Shown here piece after piece: positions 1-5,417 of a DNA stretch of 5,417 bases (the first letter of the stretch is position 1; the number at the start of each line of letters is the position of its first letter). Made by a program: the position numbers and the translations under genes. The notes under the pieces were generated by a model. It worked only from the letters and a program-made list of their open reading frames with translations, ran no database searches and was not told the origin of the DNA. Source of the stretch: Gammaproteobacteria bacterium (GTDB lineage Bacteria > Pseudomonadota > Gammaproteobacteria > HK1); assembly GCA_020444775.1 (NCBI GenBank), contig JAGRHX010001059.1, forward strand, positions 1 through 5,417. Direction: 5' to 3'.

Positions 1-586
1 TGGGATCCTCACCGTGCATCGACTGGAACAGACTGATTCCCAGACCCTCGGCCTTGAAACCGCCGGCGCAGTCATACGGCCGGTCGGCGTCCACGTAGCG
101 TTCGATCTCGGCCCGGCTGAGGGGTCTGAAGCGCACTTCGAAGGGCACCACGCTGGCGAGTCGCCGGTCGCTGGGGCGGTGCCATACGCACAGCCCGGTC
201 AGGAAGGACACCTGCCGACCGCTCAGCAGCGCGAGCTGCGCCATGCTGGCTTCGCGGCTACCGGGTTTGCCGAGCACGTGACCGTCGCACACTGCCAGCT
301 GATCCGATCCGATGACCAGCGCCTGCGTCTCGTGCGCGGCAACGGTCGCGGCCTTCAGCGTAGCCAGTCGCTGGACGGCTTCGCTTGCGGCCTCCAGGGC
401 CATGAGGCGCTCATCGACGTCGGGCGCGACGCACTCGAAGTCCAGTCGCAGACGCTGTAGAAGCTCACGCCGGTAACTCGACGACAAGGCGAGCACCAGG
501 CGCGATGGCTGGGACGGTTCGGCGCCGCCGTCGGCCGCGCTGTCTGGCTCGGGGGCACTGTCGAGGGAGGCATGGGGGTAATCCAT
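1..586 (-). CDS. maf: Maf/YceF-family nucleoside triphosphate pyrophosphatase, 3' end cut by window edge
   Basis: Maf proteins are cytoplasmic pyrophosphatases that hydrolyse non-canonical or modified nucleoside triphosphates to monophosphates; the YceF branch prefers 7-methyl-GTP. Reading the minus strand from ATG at 586 gives 195 codons without a stop. Visible family features are LVLALSSSYRRELL (30-43), the APDVDE block (54-59), the catalytic-Asp motif IGSDQ (92-96, Asp95), LGKPGS (105-110), FLTGL, and DCAGGFKAEGLGISLF near the edge. Compared with E. coli YceF (194 residues) about 25 C-terminal residues are missing. The core starts near residue 29, so there is an extension of about 26 Ala/Ser/Pro/Asp-rich residues. 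The start is uncertain: there is no Shine-Dalgarno before 586, and the ATG sits in a 13-bp tandem duplication. The usual SxSP-x-R motif reads SSSYR, with Ser for Pro. Orientation is divergent from yceD, as in E. coli. Family call is secure; substrate is inferred. Confidence 0.93.
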   Translation of the reverse strand, partial: MDYPHASLDSAPEPDSAADGGAEPSQPSRLVLALSSSYRRELLQRLRLDFECVAPDVDERLMALEAASEAVQRLATLKAATVAAHETQALVIGSDQLAVCDGHVLGKPGSREASMAQLALLSGRQVSFLTGLCVWHRPSDRRLASVVPFEVRFRPLSRAEIERYVDADRPYDCAGGFKAEGLGISLFQSMHGEDP

Positions 587-596
587 GGGGGTAATC
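571..596. repeat. Perfect 13-bp tandem duplication over the maf start
   Basis: The 13-mer catgggggtaatc occurs twice back to back (571-583 and 584-596). Each copy supplies one minus-strand ATG (first bases at 573 and 586), but the two are 13 nt apart and so in different frames. Only the upstream ATG (586) reads into Maf; the one at 573 opens an unrelated frame. The duplication therefore puts an ATG in frame with Maf. Confidence 0.9.
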
Positions 597-721
597 CGCG
601 GCAGGAGACACGCCGGCACGCGGCGGATTCGAGCGGGTCCGCGCGAAATCGGGCCTGATCGGGCAAAATTGACGCGGATGCTTTGACACCAACTGTGCTG
701 CCAAAATAATATTTCACGCTT
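587..721. other. Divergent maf / yceD intergenic region
   Basis: This 135-bp stretch separates the two divergent genes. It is GC-rich over 600-660 and turns AT-rich just before yceD, where the promoter lies. It also has a 7-bp direct repeat ATCGGGC (648-654 and 658-664) with a 10-bp period, about one helical turn, centred about 60 bp upstream of the inferred yceD transcription start. This could be an activator site or chance. No terminator is visible. Confidence 0.6.
683..712 (+). promoter_or_regulatory. Sigma70-type promoter for the yceD-rpmF-plsX-fab operon
   Basis: A perfect -35 hexamer TTGACA (683-688) is followed, after an 18-bp spacer, by the -10 hexamer TAATAT (707-712), one mismatch from consensus. 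It lies in a local AT-rich patch of an otherwise GC-rich region. The usual 6-10 nt from the -10 puts the start at G718 or A722. The yceD ATG is 722-724, so the mRNA would have a leader of about 4 nt or none. This is the only good promoter I see on the plus strand. Confidence 0.75.
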
Positions 722-1471
722 ATGTCGAGCAAAGTGCAAACGCGTCTGGACCTCTGGCATCTGGCGGCCCGAGGTGCTCGGCTGCACGGCTACCTGGGGG
801 ACGCGGCAGCACGCCGCATCGAGGCGGCGCTGTGTGATGGGGCGCCGCAGAGTCGGGGATCGCCAGGTCCCGTGTCGCCAGAGGCGCGGCCGGGGACCGA
901 GACCCGGCCCGAAGCATCTTCGTCTGCGCAGTTGGATGGGGCGGACCCGAATCCGTGTCAGGGTGCTGACTGTCCGGTCACGCAGCATCTGCTGGGCACG
1001 CCTCATGTCGAGCTCGAGCTCGGCAGCGAGCAACAGCACGCATGGCTGAGGCTGACGATCCAGTGCGATGTGCGACTGATCTGTCAACGCTGTCTGGAAC
1101 CCATGATGGAGCACGTGGTGGCGCGCAACGAGATCACGCTGCGTCGCGGGCACGACCGTGGCACCAGCGGCGCGCGGGCGACGAACGAACGTGCAGACGC
1201 CACGAGCGCCTCGGATGACGCTTCCGATCCGGATGTCATCATCTGTGAGATGTCTGGCGGCGACGACATCGAGCCGGTGCTGGTCGACGAGTTCCTGCTC
1301 GCCGTGCCGCTCGTGCCGATGCACGAGAGCGCAGTGTGTGCGATTCCCGATGCGCTCGTTGCTGGACCTGAAGAGCGAAGAGCGAATCCTTTTGCGGTGC
1401 TGGCGGAGCTTGTGCAGCGTGCACCCGACGCCGACACCAAACGAGAAACCAACCCACAGCCCGAGTGCTGA
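722..1471 (+). CDS. yceD: YceD/DUF177 large-ribosomal-RNA accumulation protein, enlarged
   Basis: YceD (DUF177) is a small cytoplasmic protein needed for normal 23S rRNA accumulation in bacteria and chloroplasts, and its gene is classically linked to rpmF. Diagnostic features are the CQRC motif (residues 121-124), DEFLLAVPLVPMHE (189-202) with Cys206 shortly after, and NPFAVLAEL (222-230). The N-terminus (SSKVQTRLDLWHLAARGARLHGYL) aligns with the family start, supporting ATG 722. There is no Shine-Dalgarno; the promoter lies directly in front, so near-leaderless initiation is likely. At 249 residues it is well above the 173 of E. coli YceD. By motif spacing about 48 extra residues lie before CQRC (roughly 41-90), about 16 between CQRC and DEFLL (roughly 143-178), and about 15 at the C-terminus. 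The additions are rich in Gly, Pro, Ser, Ala, Asp and Arg and look disordered. It is followed 12 nt later by rpmF in the same reading frame. Family call firm; function by homology. Confidence 0.9.
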   Translation: MSSKVQTRLDLWHLAARGARLHGYLGDAAARRIEAALCDGAPQSRGSPGPVSPEARPGTETRPEASSSAQLDGADPNPCQGADCPVTQHLLGTPHVELELGSEQQHAWLRLTIQCDVRLICQRCLEPMMEHVVARNEITLRRGHDRGTSGARATNERADATSASDDASDPDVIICEMSGGDDIEPVLVDEFLLAVPLVPMHESAVCAIPDALVAGPEERRANPFAVLAELVQRAPDADTKRETNPQPEC

Positions 1472-1476
1472 GGAGA
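1471..1476 (+). promoter_or_regulatory. Ribosome binding site of rpmF
   Basis: AGGAGA lies 7 nt before the GTG start at 1484. Its first base is the last base of the yceD TGA stop, so a ribosome ending YceD sits on the rpmF initiation site. The strong site at ideal spacing settles GTG 1484 as the start. Confidence 0.85.
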
Positions 1477-1483
1477 AGCTTCA

Positions 1484-1663
1484 GTGGCCGTTCAACAGAA
1501 CAAGAAATCGACTTCCAGACGCGGCATGCGGCGCGCGCACGATGCGCTGAGCTCGCCCAGCCTGTCGACGGATGCCACCTCCGGAGAGGTGCATCGGCGT
1601 CATCATGTCAGCCCGGACGGGTACTATCGCGGCCGCAAGGTCGTGCCCGGCAAGGACGACTGA
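1484..1663 (+). CDS. rpmF: 50S ribosomal protein L32
   Basis: L32 is a small basic protein of the large ribosomal subunit. The 59-residue product starts at GTG and reads [20 protein letters not shown], close to the E. coli N-terminus. It continues with [23 protein letters not shown], the conserved C-terminal half. Length fits (E. coli 57 residues). It has no cysteines, so it is the non-zinc form. The start is fixed by AGGAGA 7 nt upstream and by the in-frame yceD stop four codons before. Being short with a GTG start, it is easily missed by ORF finders. It lies 12 nt after yceD and 10 nt before plsX, the usual arrangement linking ribosome and lipid synthesis genes. Confidence 0.97.
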   Translation: MAVQQNKKSTSRRGMRRAHDALSSPSLSTDATSGEVHRRHHVSPDGYYRGRKVVPGKDD

Positions 1664-1673
1664 TCCCGAATAG

Positions 1674-2729
1674 ATGGCAACCGTCGCGCTCGATGCGATG
1701 GGAGGCGACGACGGCGCGTGCGTGGTCGTGCCCGCGGCGCTGGCGGCAGTGCAGGCCGAGCCTGCGCTGCGAGTGATCCTGGTTGGCGACCGAGCCGTGA
1801 TCCGTGCCGAGCTGGAACGTCGCTCGGCGGGGCGGGAGCTGGAACAGGCCGACGCACCGGACAGCCGTCTACGTATCGTGCATGCCTCCGAGCAGGTCCT
1901 CATGGAGGAGGCCCCCGCGCACGCCCTGCGTTCCAAGCGGGATTCGTCGATGCGGGTGGCCATCAACCTGGTCAAGCGTGGCGAGGCGGATGCCTGCGTG
2001 AGCGCCGGTAACACCGGCGCGCTGATGGCAATAGCCCGCTTCGTGCTGAAGACGCTCCCGGGTATAGACCGACCGGCGATCATCTCGCAGATTCCCTGTC
2101 TGGGCGGGCACATTCGCATGCTCGACCTCGGGGCCAGCGTCGACGCTTCACCCGAGCAGTTGTATCAGTTTGCGGTGATGGGCGCGGTGATGGCGCATGC
2201 CGCAGACGGTATCGACCGGCCGAGCGTGGGGCTGCTCAACGTCGGTGAAGAGTCGATCAAGGGCAATGACCGGGTCAAGCGTGCCGCCGCCTTGCTCAGT
2301 GCCAGTCATCTGAACTACATCGGCTTCGTCGAGGGTGACGACATCTACAAGGGCACCTGCAACGTCGTGGTATGCGACGGCTTCTCCGGAAATGTCTGCC
2401 TCAAGTCCAGCGAGGGCGTCGCCAAGATGATAGCCCAGCTGCTGCGGACCGAGTTCGAGCGCAGCATACTGACCCGGTTGGCCGGTCTCATCGCACGGCC
2501 GGTGCTGGGCGCCTTGAAGGCTCGAATCGACCCGCGGCGATACAACGGGGCCACCCTTATCGGGCTGCGCGGCATCGTCGTCAAGAGCCACGGGGGTGCT
2601 GACGCCTTCGCCTTCCGGCAGGCCATCTTTCAAGCCGTGACCGAGATCAAGAAGAACGTCCCGGACATGATCAGCGCCCACCTGGAGCCTCATCTGGAGG
2701 CGACCCTGACCCATGAGGAGGCGGTTTGA
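1674..2729 (+). CDS. plsX: Phosphate acyltransferase PlsX
   Basis: PlsX is a peripheral membrane enzyme that converts acyl-ACP and phosphate to acyl-phosphate, the donor for PlsY in phosphatidic acid synthesis. The 351-residue product has the N-terminal DAMGGD (7-12), [27 protein letters not shown] (91-117), LDLGASVD (150-157), [10 protein letters not shown] (187-197), VCDGFSGNV (233-241), [11 protein letters not shown] (290-300) and KSHG (304-307). Length matches E. coli (356). ATG 1674 is directly preceded by an in-frame TAG (1671-1673), so no earlier start is possible. No Shine-Dalgarno is visible at normal distance. With only 10 nt after the rpmF stop, translation probably depends on coupling. 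The stop overlaps the fabH start. Confidence 0.97.
   Translation: MATVALDAMGGDDGACVVVPAALAAVQAEPALRVILVGDRAVIRAELERRSAGRELEQADAPDSRLRIVHASEQVLMEEAPAHALRSKRDSSMRVAINLVKRGEADACVSAGNTGALMAIARFVLKTLPGIDRPAIISQIPCLGGHIRMLDLGASVDASPEQLYQFAVMGAVMAHAADGIDRPSVGLLNVGEESIKGNDRVKRAAALLSASHLNYIGFVEGDDIYKGTCNVVVCDGFSGNVCLKSSEGVAKMIAQLLRTEFERSILTRLAGLIARPVLGALKARIDPRRYNGATLIGLRGIVVKSHGGADAFAFRQAIFQAVTEIKKNVPDMISAHLEPHLEATLTHEEAV
2716..2721 (+). promoter_or_regulatory. Ribosome binding site of fabH
   Basis: A consensus AGGAGG lies inside the end of plsX, 4 nt before the TTG start at 2726. The spacing is short, but the perfect match supports TTG, and there is no other in-frame start nearby. Confidence 0.75.
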
Positions 2730-3694
2730 GTTTCGCGCGCATCGCAGGCACCGGCGGTTATCTGCCCGAACGAGTCGTGGAGAATCGCGAGCTGGAGCTG
2801 TCGGTGGACACCTCCGACCTATGGATCAGGGAGCGGACCGGGATCGCTCGCCGCCATATCGCAGGTCGTGACGAGACCACCTGCGACCTGGCGGAGCAGG
2901 CCGCTCGCCGTGCCCTGGAGGCGGCGGGCGTCGATGGCGCGACGCTCGACCTCATCGTGGTGGGCACGACCACTCCCGACCGCATCTATCCCTCCACGGC
3001 CTGCCGTTTGCAGGCGCGCCTGGGGGCCGGGGGGTGTCCGGCCTTCGACGTCCAGGCGGTCTGCACCGGCTTCGTATACGCGTTGGGTATCGCCGAGAAA
3101 TTCATCCGCACCGGGAGCGCCAGACGCGCATTGGTGATCGGTGCGGACTGCCATTCACGGCTGCTCGATTGGTCGGACCGGGGCACGTGCGTGCTGTTCG
3201 GCGACGGTGCGGGCGCAGTGGTACTCGAGGCCAGTGACGAGCCGGGCATCCTTTCCACTCATCTGCACGCGAACGGTGAGTACGAATCACTGCTGTTCGT
3301 CGAAGGCGGAACACCGCTTGGTGGCGGTGAGTTCCGTGAAGGCTCGGCCTACACCAAGATGCGCGGGAACGAGGTCTTCAAGATCGCGGTACGCACCCTG
3401 CATCGCATCGTGGACGAGACGCTGCAGGCGAACAACCTGCAGAAGTCCGATATCGACTGGCTCATTCCGCATCAGGCCAACATCCGCATCATCGAGGCGA
3501 CAGCGAAGAAGCTGGAAATGCCGCTGGAAAGGGTCGTCATCACCGTACAGGACCACGGTAACACCTCGGCGGCATCCGTGCCTCTGGCGCTGGACACCGC
3601 GGTGCGTGATCAACGCATAAAGCGCGGTGATCTCATGTTGCTGGAGGCCTTTGGCGGCGGCTTCACCTGGGGCTCGGCATTGGTGCGCTACTGA
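2726..3694 (+). CDS. fabH: Beta-ketoacyl-ACP synthase III (FabH)
   Basis: FabH starts type II fatty acid synthesis by condensing acetyl-CoA with malonyl-ACP to acetoacetyl-ACP in the cytoplasm. The 322-residue product begins [11 protein letters not shown] and has the full Cys-His-Asn catalytic set: Cys113 in AVCTGF, His249 in PHQANIR (the ACP-contact motif), and Asn279 in [19 protein letters not shown] (159-167) and the C-terminal [18 protein letters not shown] are typical. E. coli FabH is 317 residues, so it is complete. The start is TTG: an in-frame TGA at 2714-2716 excludes anything upstream, and no ATG or GTG follows before the conserved N-terminal strand. Start and plsX stop overlap as TTGA (2726-2729), implying coupled translation. 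The straight-chain acetyl-CoA preference is inferred from similarity to the E. coli enzyme. Confidence 0.97.
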   Translation: MSFARIAGTGGYLPERVVENRELELSVDTSDLWIRERTGIARRHIAGRDETTCDLAEQAARRALEAAGVDGATLDLIVVGTTTPDRIYPSTACRLQARLGAGGCPAFDVQAVCTGFVYALGIAEKFIRTGSARRALVIGADCHSRLLDWSDRGTCVLFGDGAGAVVLEASDEPGILSTHLHANGEYESLLFVEGGTPLGGGEFREGSAYTKMRGNEVFKIAVRTLHRIVDETLQANNLQKSDIDWLIPHQANIRIIEATAKKLEMPLERVVITVQDHGNTSAASVPLALDTAVRDQRIKRGDLMLLEAFGGGFTWGSALVRY

Positions 3695-3849
3695 CGCCAG
3701 AGGCAGTGAGTCGCTTCCAGTGACGCTCGTGGGCTTGCGGGGAGGACTTCCAGGAGGCGAGGCCTCAGGGTGACACTTTCAGGGGAGCAGCTGCAGCAGG
3801 CGTGCGTGTCGGATGGCCCGAAGCCGGCCGGGGCTCGATCTGGACCGCC

Positions 3850-3866
3850 ACGACCCGCACGGTCGT
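3850..3866. repeat. Short inverted repeat, possible hairpin
   Basis: ACGACC (3850-3855) and GGTCGT (3861-3866) are perfect inverted copies with a 5-nt loop, giving a compact GC-rich stem. No T-run follows, so it is not an intrinsic terminator. Chance is possible in GC-rich DNA. Confidence 0.45.
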
Positions 3867-3898
3867 CGTCGGCCGCCCCCGGGACACCCTACGGGCGC

Positions 3899-3928
3899 CG
3901 AGTCGTCCGACAGTATCGTTTCGACTCG
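3899..3928. repeat. 7-bp inverted repeat about 70 bp before fabD
   Basis: CGAGTCG (3899-3905) and CGACTCG (3922-3928) are perfect inverted copies separated by 16 nt. They could form an mRNA hairpin or be a protein-binding site for fabD expression. No T-run follows and no known operator is recognised. Confidence 0.4.
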
Positions 3929-3988
3929 TCGCTGCCGACAGGATGCGGCGTGTGGTTGCGACGGATAACCAGAAGCACTGACCATCAC

Positions 3989-3993
3989 GGGGA
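3989..3993 (+). promoter_or_regulatory. Weak ribosome binding site of fabD
   Basis: GGGGA lies 4 nt before the fabD ATG at 3998, an imperfect Shine-Dalgarno with short spacing. It supports ATG 3998 together with the conserved protein N-terminus. The same stretch has an out-of-frame ATG at 3993. Confidence 0.45.
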
Positions 3994-3997
3994 TGAT

Positions 3998-4963
3998 ATG
4001 AAAATCGGCTTCGTTTTTCCGGGACAAGGATCACAGAAGATTGGCATGCTGGCCGAGCTTGCGCTCGCCTTTGCGCAGGTTCGCCAGACCTTTGCCGAGG
4101 CCTCCGATGTGCTGGGCTATGATCTCTGGGATCTGTGCCAGAACGGACCGGAGCAGCGCTTGAACGCAACCGAGCAGACCCAGCCAGCGATGCTCACCGC
4201 CGGGGTGGCCGTCTGGCGGGTATGGTGCGACAACGGTGGACCGGCACCCGCGATCGCGGCGGGTCACAGCCTGGGCGAATATTCGGCCCTGGTCGCCGCC
4301 GGTAGCCTGGCCTTTGCCGACGCGGTTCGCCTGGTGCGGAGTCGTGGTCGTCTGATGCAGGCGGCGGTGCCCGAGGGGCAGGGCGCCATCGCCGCCATCC
4401 TCGGTCTGGATGACACCAACACCGAATCGGTCTGTGCCGGGATCATGTCGGACATGCCCGACCGACACGTGGCGCCGGTGAACTACAACGCGCCGGGGCA
4501 GGTCGTGGTCGCCGGCCACGCCGACGCCGTGCATGCGGCGCTGGAAGCGGCTCGTGCCGCTGGCGCCGTCAAGTGCGTGCCGTTGCCGATGAGCGTGCCG
4601 GTGCATTGTGAGCTGATGCGGCCGGCCGTCGATGGCCTGGCAAGGGAGCTAGATGCTACTCGCATCGATGCACCGGTCTTCCCGGTCGTGCACAACGCCG
4701 ATCTGCGAACCCATCAGGATGCCGCGTCGATTGCCTCGGTGCTGAAGGCGCAGCTCTATACACCCGTGCGTTGGGTCGATACGGTTCGCGCGATGCGTGA
4801 CGGTGAAGCCGATCTGCTGATCGAATGCGGTCCGGGCCGAGTGCTCAGCGCTCTCATCAAGCGCATTGACAGAAAGCTGCCATGTCTGCCGGTGTTCGAC
4901 GAGTCGACGCTGAGCAAAGCGCTGGAAGCGACCAGCGAATCGCTGCAGGCCGTGGTCGAATGA
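3998..4963 (+). CDS. fabD: Malonyl-CoA:ACP transacylase (FabD)
   Basis: FabD transfers malonyl groups from coenzyme A to acyl carrier protein, feeding FabH and the elongating synthases. The 321-residue product opens with the family N-terminus MKIGFVFPGQGSQKIGML. It has the nucleophile motif GHSLGEYSAL (Ser91), Arg116 in SRGRLMQ for the malonyl carboxylate, His203 in SVPVHCELM, Gln252 in AQLYTPV, and CGPGRVLSALIKR (277-289). E. coli FabD is 309 residues. I chose ATG 3998 because FVFPGQGSQ normally begins within a few residues of the start. The same frame stays open back to GTG 3770, so automated callers may predict a 397-residue form with an unsupported extension. It sits 303 bp after fabH and overlaps fabG by 4 nt. 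Confidence 0.95.
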   Translation: MKIGFVFPGQGSQKIGMLAELALAFAQVRQTFAEASDVLGYDLWDLCQNGPEQRLNATEQTQPAMLTAGVAVWRVWCDNGGPAPAIAAGHSLGEYSALVAAGSLAFADAVRLVRSRGRLMQAAVPEGQGAIAAILGLDDTNTESVCAGIMSDMPDRHVAPVNYNAPGQVVVAGHADAVHAALEAARAAGAVKCVPLPMSVPVHCELMRPAVDGLARELDATRIDAPVFPVVHNADLRTHQDAASIASVLKAQLYTPVRWVDTVRAMRDGEADLLIECGPGRVLSALIKRIDRKLPCLPVFDESTLSKALEATSESLQAVVE

Positions 4964-5417
4964 GCCTGGATGGAGAGATCGCCCTGGTGACCGGCGCCAG
5001 TCGGGGTATCGGCGCGGCCATCGCCCAGGCGCTGCAGGAGGCTGGTGCTTCGGTGATCGGCACTGCCACCAGCCAGGCAGGTGCCGAGGCGATTGCGGCG
5101 CGGTCACCCGATATGCGTGGCATGGTGTTGGACGTTGCCGACAGCGCCTGCGTGGAGGCGCTGTTCTCTCGGCTGGGTGAATCGGGCAGCATGCCGGGGA
5201 TCGTCGTCAACAACGCCGGCATCACCCGCGACGGCCTGATCCTGCGGATGACCGCCGACCAGTGGGGCGATGTGCTACGCGTCAACCTGACGGGCGCCTT
5301 CCACGTCTGCAAGGCCGCCAGCCGCCAGCTCCTCAAGCAGCGCAGCGGGTCGATCGTCAACGTGTCGTCGGTGGTGGGCGTGGTCGGCAACGCCGGTCAG
5401 GCCAACTACGCCGCGGC
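4960..5417 (+). CDS. fabG: 3-oxoacyl-ACP reductase FabG, 3' end cut by window edge
   Basis: FabG is the NADPH-dependent short-chain dehydrogenase that reduces 3-oxoacyl-ACP to 3-hydroxyacyl-ACP, the first reduction of each elongation cycle. The 152 complete codons visible show the Rossmann cofactor loop TGASRGIG (11-18), the NNAG motif (84-87) followed by ITRDGLILRM, Asn109, catalytic Ser137 in VSSVVG, and Tyr150 in QANYAA. The expected catalytic Lys at about 154 is just outside the window. FabG is usually about 245 residues, so some 90 are missing. The ATG overlaps the fabD stop as ATGA (4960-4963). No good Shine-Dalgarno precedes it, which suggests re-initiation after fabD. SDR proteins are many, but position after fabD and the GNAGQANYAA sequence make FabG the clear choice. 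Confidence 0.95.
   Translation, partial: MSLDGEIALVTGASRGIGAAIAQALQEAGASVIGTATSQAGAEAIAARSPDMRGMVLDVADSACVEALFSRLGESGSMPGIVVNNAGITRDGLILRMTADQWGDVLRVNLTGAFHVCKAASRQLLKQRSGSIVNVSSVVGVVGNAGQANYAA

Larger units (their letters stand above)
3695..3997 (+). other. 303-bp fabH-fabD intergenic gap
   Basis: There is no recognisable gene here, although fabH and fabD are normally nearly adjacent. A frame with no stop runs from GTG 3770 straight into fabD (76 codons). An AGGAGG (3752-3757) lies 12 nt before that GTG. The predicted peptide is rich in Arg, Pro and Ser, has several CGA plus ATA and AGA codons, and resembles nothing I know, so I treat it as untranslated. Other contents are a GAGGCCTC palindrome (3759-3766), two inverted repeats (3850-3866, 3899-3928) and CTTCCAG twice (3714-3720, 3747-3753). 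I see no convincing promoter and no stem plus T-run terminator. Confidence 0.65.

Noticed and set aside
14..460. 148-codon plus-strand open frame
   Set aside because: It is the antisense shadow of the maf coding region, whose minus-strand frame carries clear Maf motifs; the plus-strand peptide resembles no family I know.
2148..2714. 188-codon minus-strand open frame within plsX
   Set aside because: Long antisense frames are expected in GC-rich genes; plsX on the plus strand has all family motifs and the antisense protein has none I recognise.
3747..3770. Possible terminator after fabH at the GAGGCCTC palindrome
   Set aside because: The stem is short and no run of T follows, so it does not meet the pattern of an intrinsic terminator.
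3770..3997. 76-residue N-terminal extension of FabD from GTG 3770
   Set aside because: FabD proteins begin at the FVFPGQGSQ strand. The extension is Arg/Pro/Ser-rich with codon use unlike fabD, and the AGGAGG is 12 nt away. Kept as a finding, not annotated as coding.
3914..3997. Promoter directly upstream of fabD
   Set aside because: No TTGACA-like and TATAAT-like pair at 16-18 bp spacing could be found; candidates such as TTGCGA (3956) lack a -10 partner.
4031..4606. 191-codon minus-strand open frame within fabD
   Set aside because: Antisense shadow of fabD; composition is His/Arg/Gly-rich with no known domain.
1..5417. Novel accessory or defence system
   Set aside because: All seven genes are identifiable housekeeping genes in a conserved order, and no mobile or accessory hallmark is present.

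Overview
The window is a GC-rich stretch of bacterial chromosome carrying the conserved ribosome / fatty-acid-synthesis locus maf(yceF) <- | -> yceD - rpmF - plsX - fabH - fabD - fabG'. Gene order and protein sequences are typical of Gammaproteobacteria: FabH, FabD, FabG, PlsX and L32 all resemble the E. coli proteins as I recall them. The high GC suggests a high-GC gammaproteobacterium rather than an enteric, but I cannot place it to genus. Almost every protein has its diagnostic catalytic motifs, so this is a functional housekeeping locus, not an accessory island. I see no mobile element, tRNA, rRNA, CRISPR array or convincing intrinsic terminator.

Layout. Positions 1-586 (minus strand) hold the N-terminal 195 codons of a Maf/YceF nucleotide pyrophosphatase that runs off the left edge. 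Its apparent start codon lies inside a perfect 13-bp tandem duplication (571-596). Positions 587-721 are a divergent intergenic region with a strong sigma70-type promoter (TTGACA, 18 bp, TAATAT; 683-712). That promoter is so close to the yceD ATG (722) that the transcript should have almost no leader. The plus-strand genes follow: yceD (722-1471, unusually long), rpmF (1484-1663, GTG start), plsX (1674-2729), fabH (2726-3694, TTG start, overlapping plsX by 4 nt), a 303-bp gap, fabD (3998-4963), and fabG (from 4960, overlapping fabD by 4 nt, cut by the right edge).

How the genes work together. YceD and L32 serve assembly of the large ribosomal subunit. PlsX makes acyl-phosphate for phospholipid synthesis. 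FabD loads malonate onto acyl carrier protein, FabH makes the first acetoacetyl-ACP condensation, and FabG reduces it. acpP would be expected just beyond the right edge. The tight spacing (12 nt, 10 nt, -4 nt, -4 nt) implies co-transcription and translational coupling. The exception is the fabH-fabD gap, where no good promoter or terminator is visible.

I did not find a previously undescribed system. The points worth a second look are small-scale: the near-leaderless promoter, the start-codon duplication in maf, the enlarged low-complexity YceD, the long fabH-fabD gap with an open frame leading into fabD, and a two-codon ATG-ATA-TGA overlapping the fabD start. Comparisons with E. coli proteins are from memory; no alignment was run.
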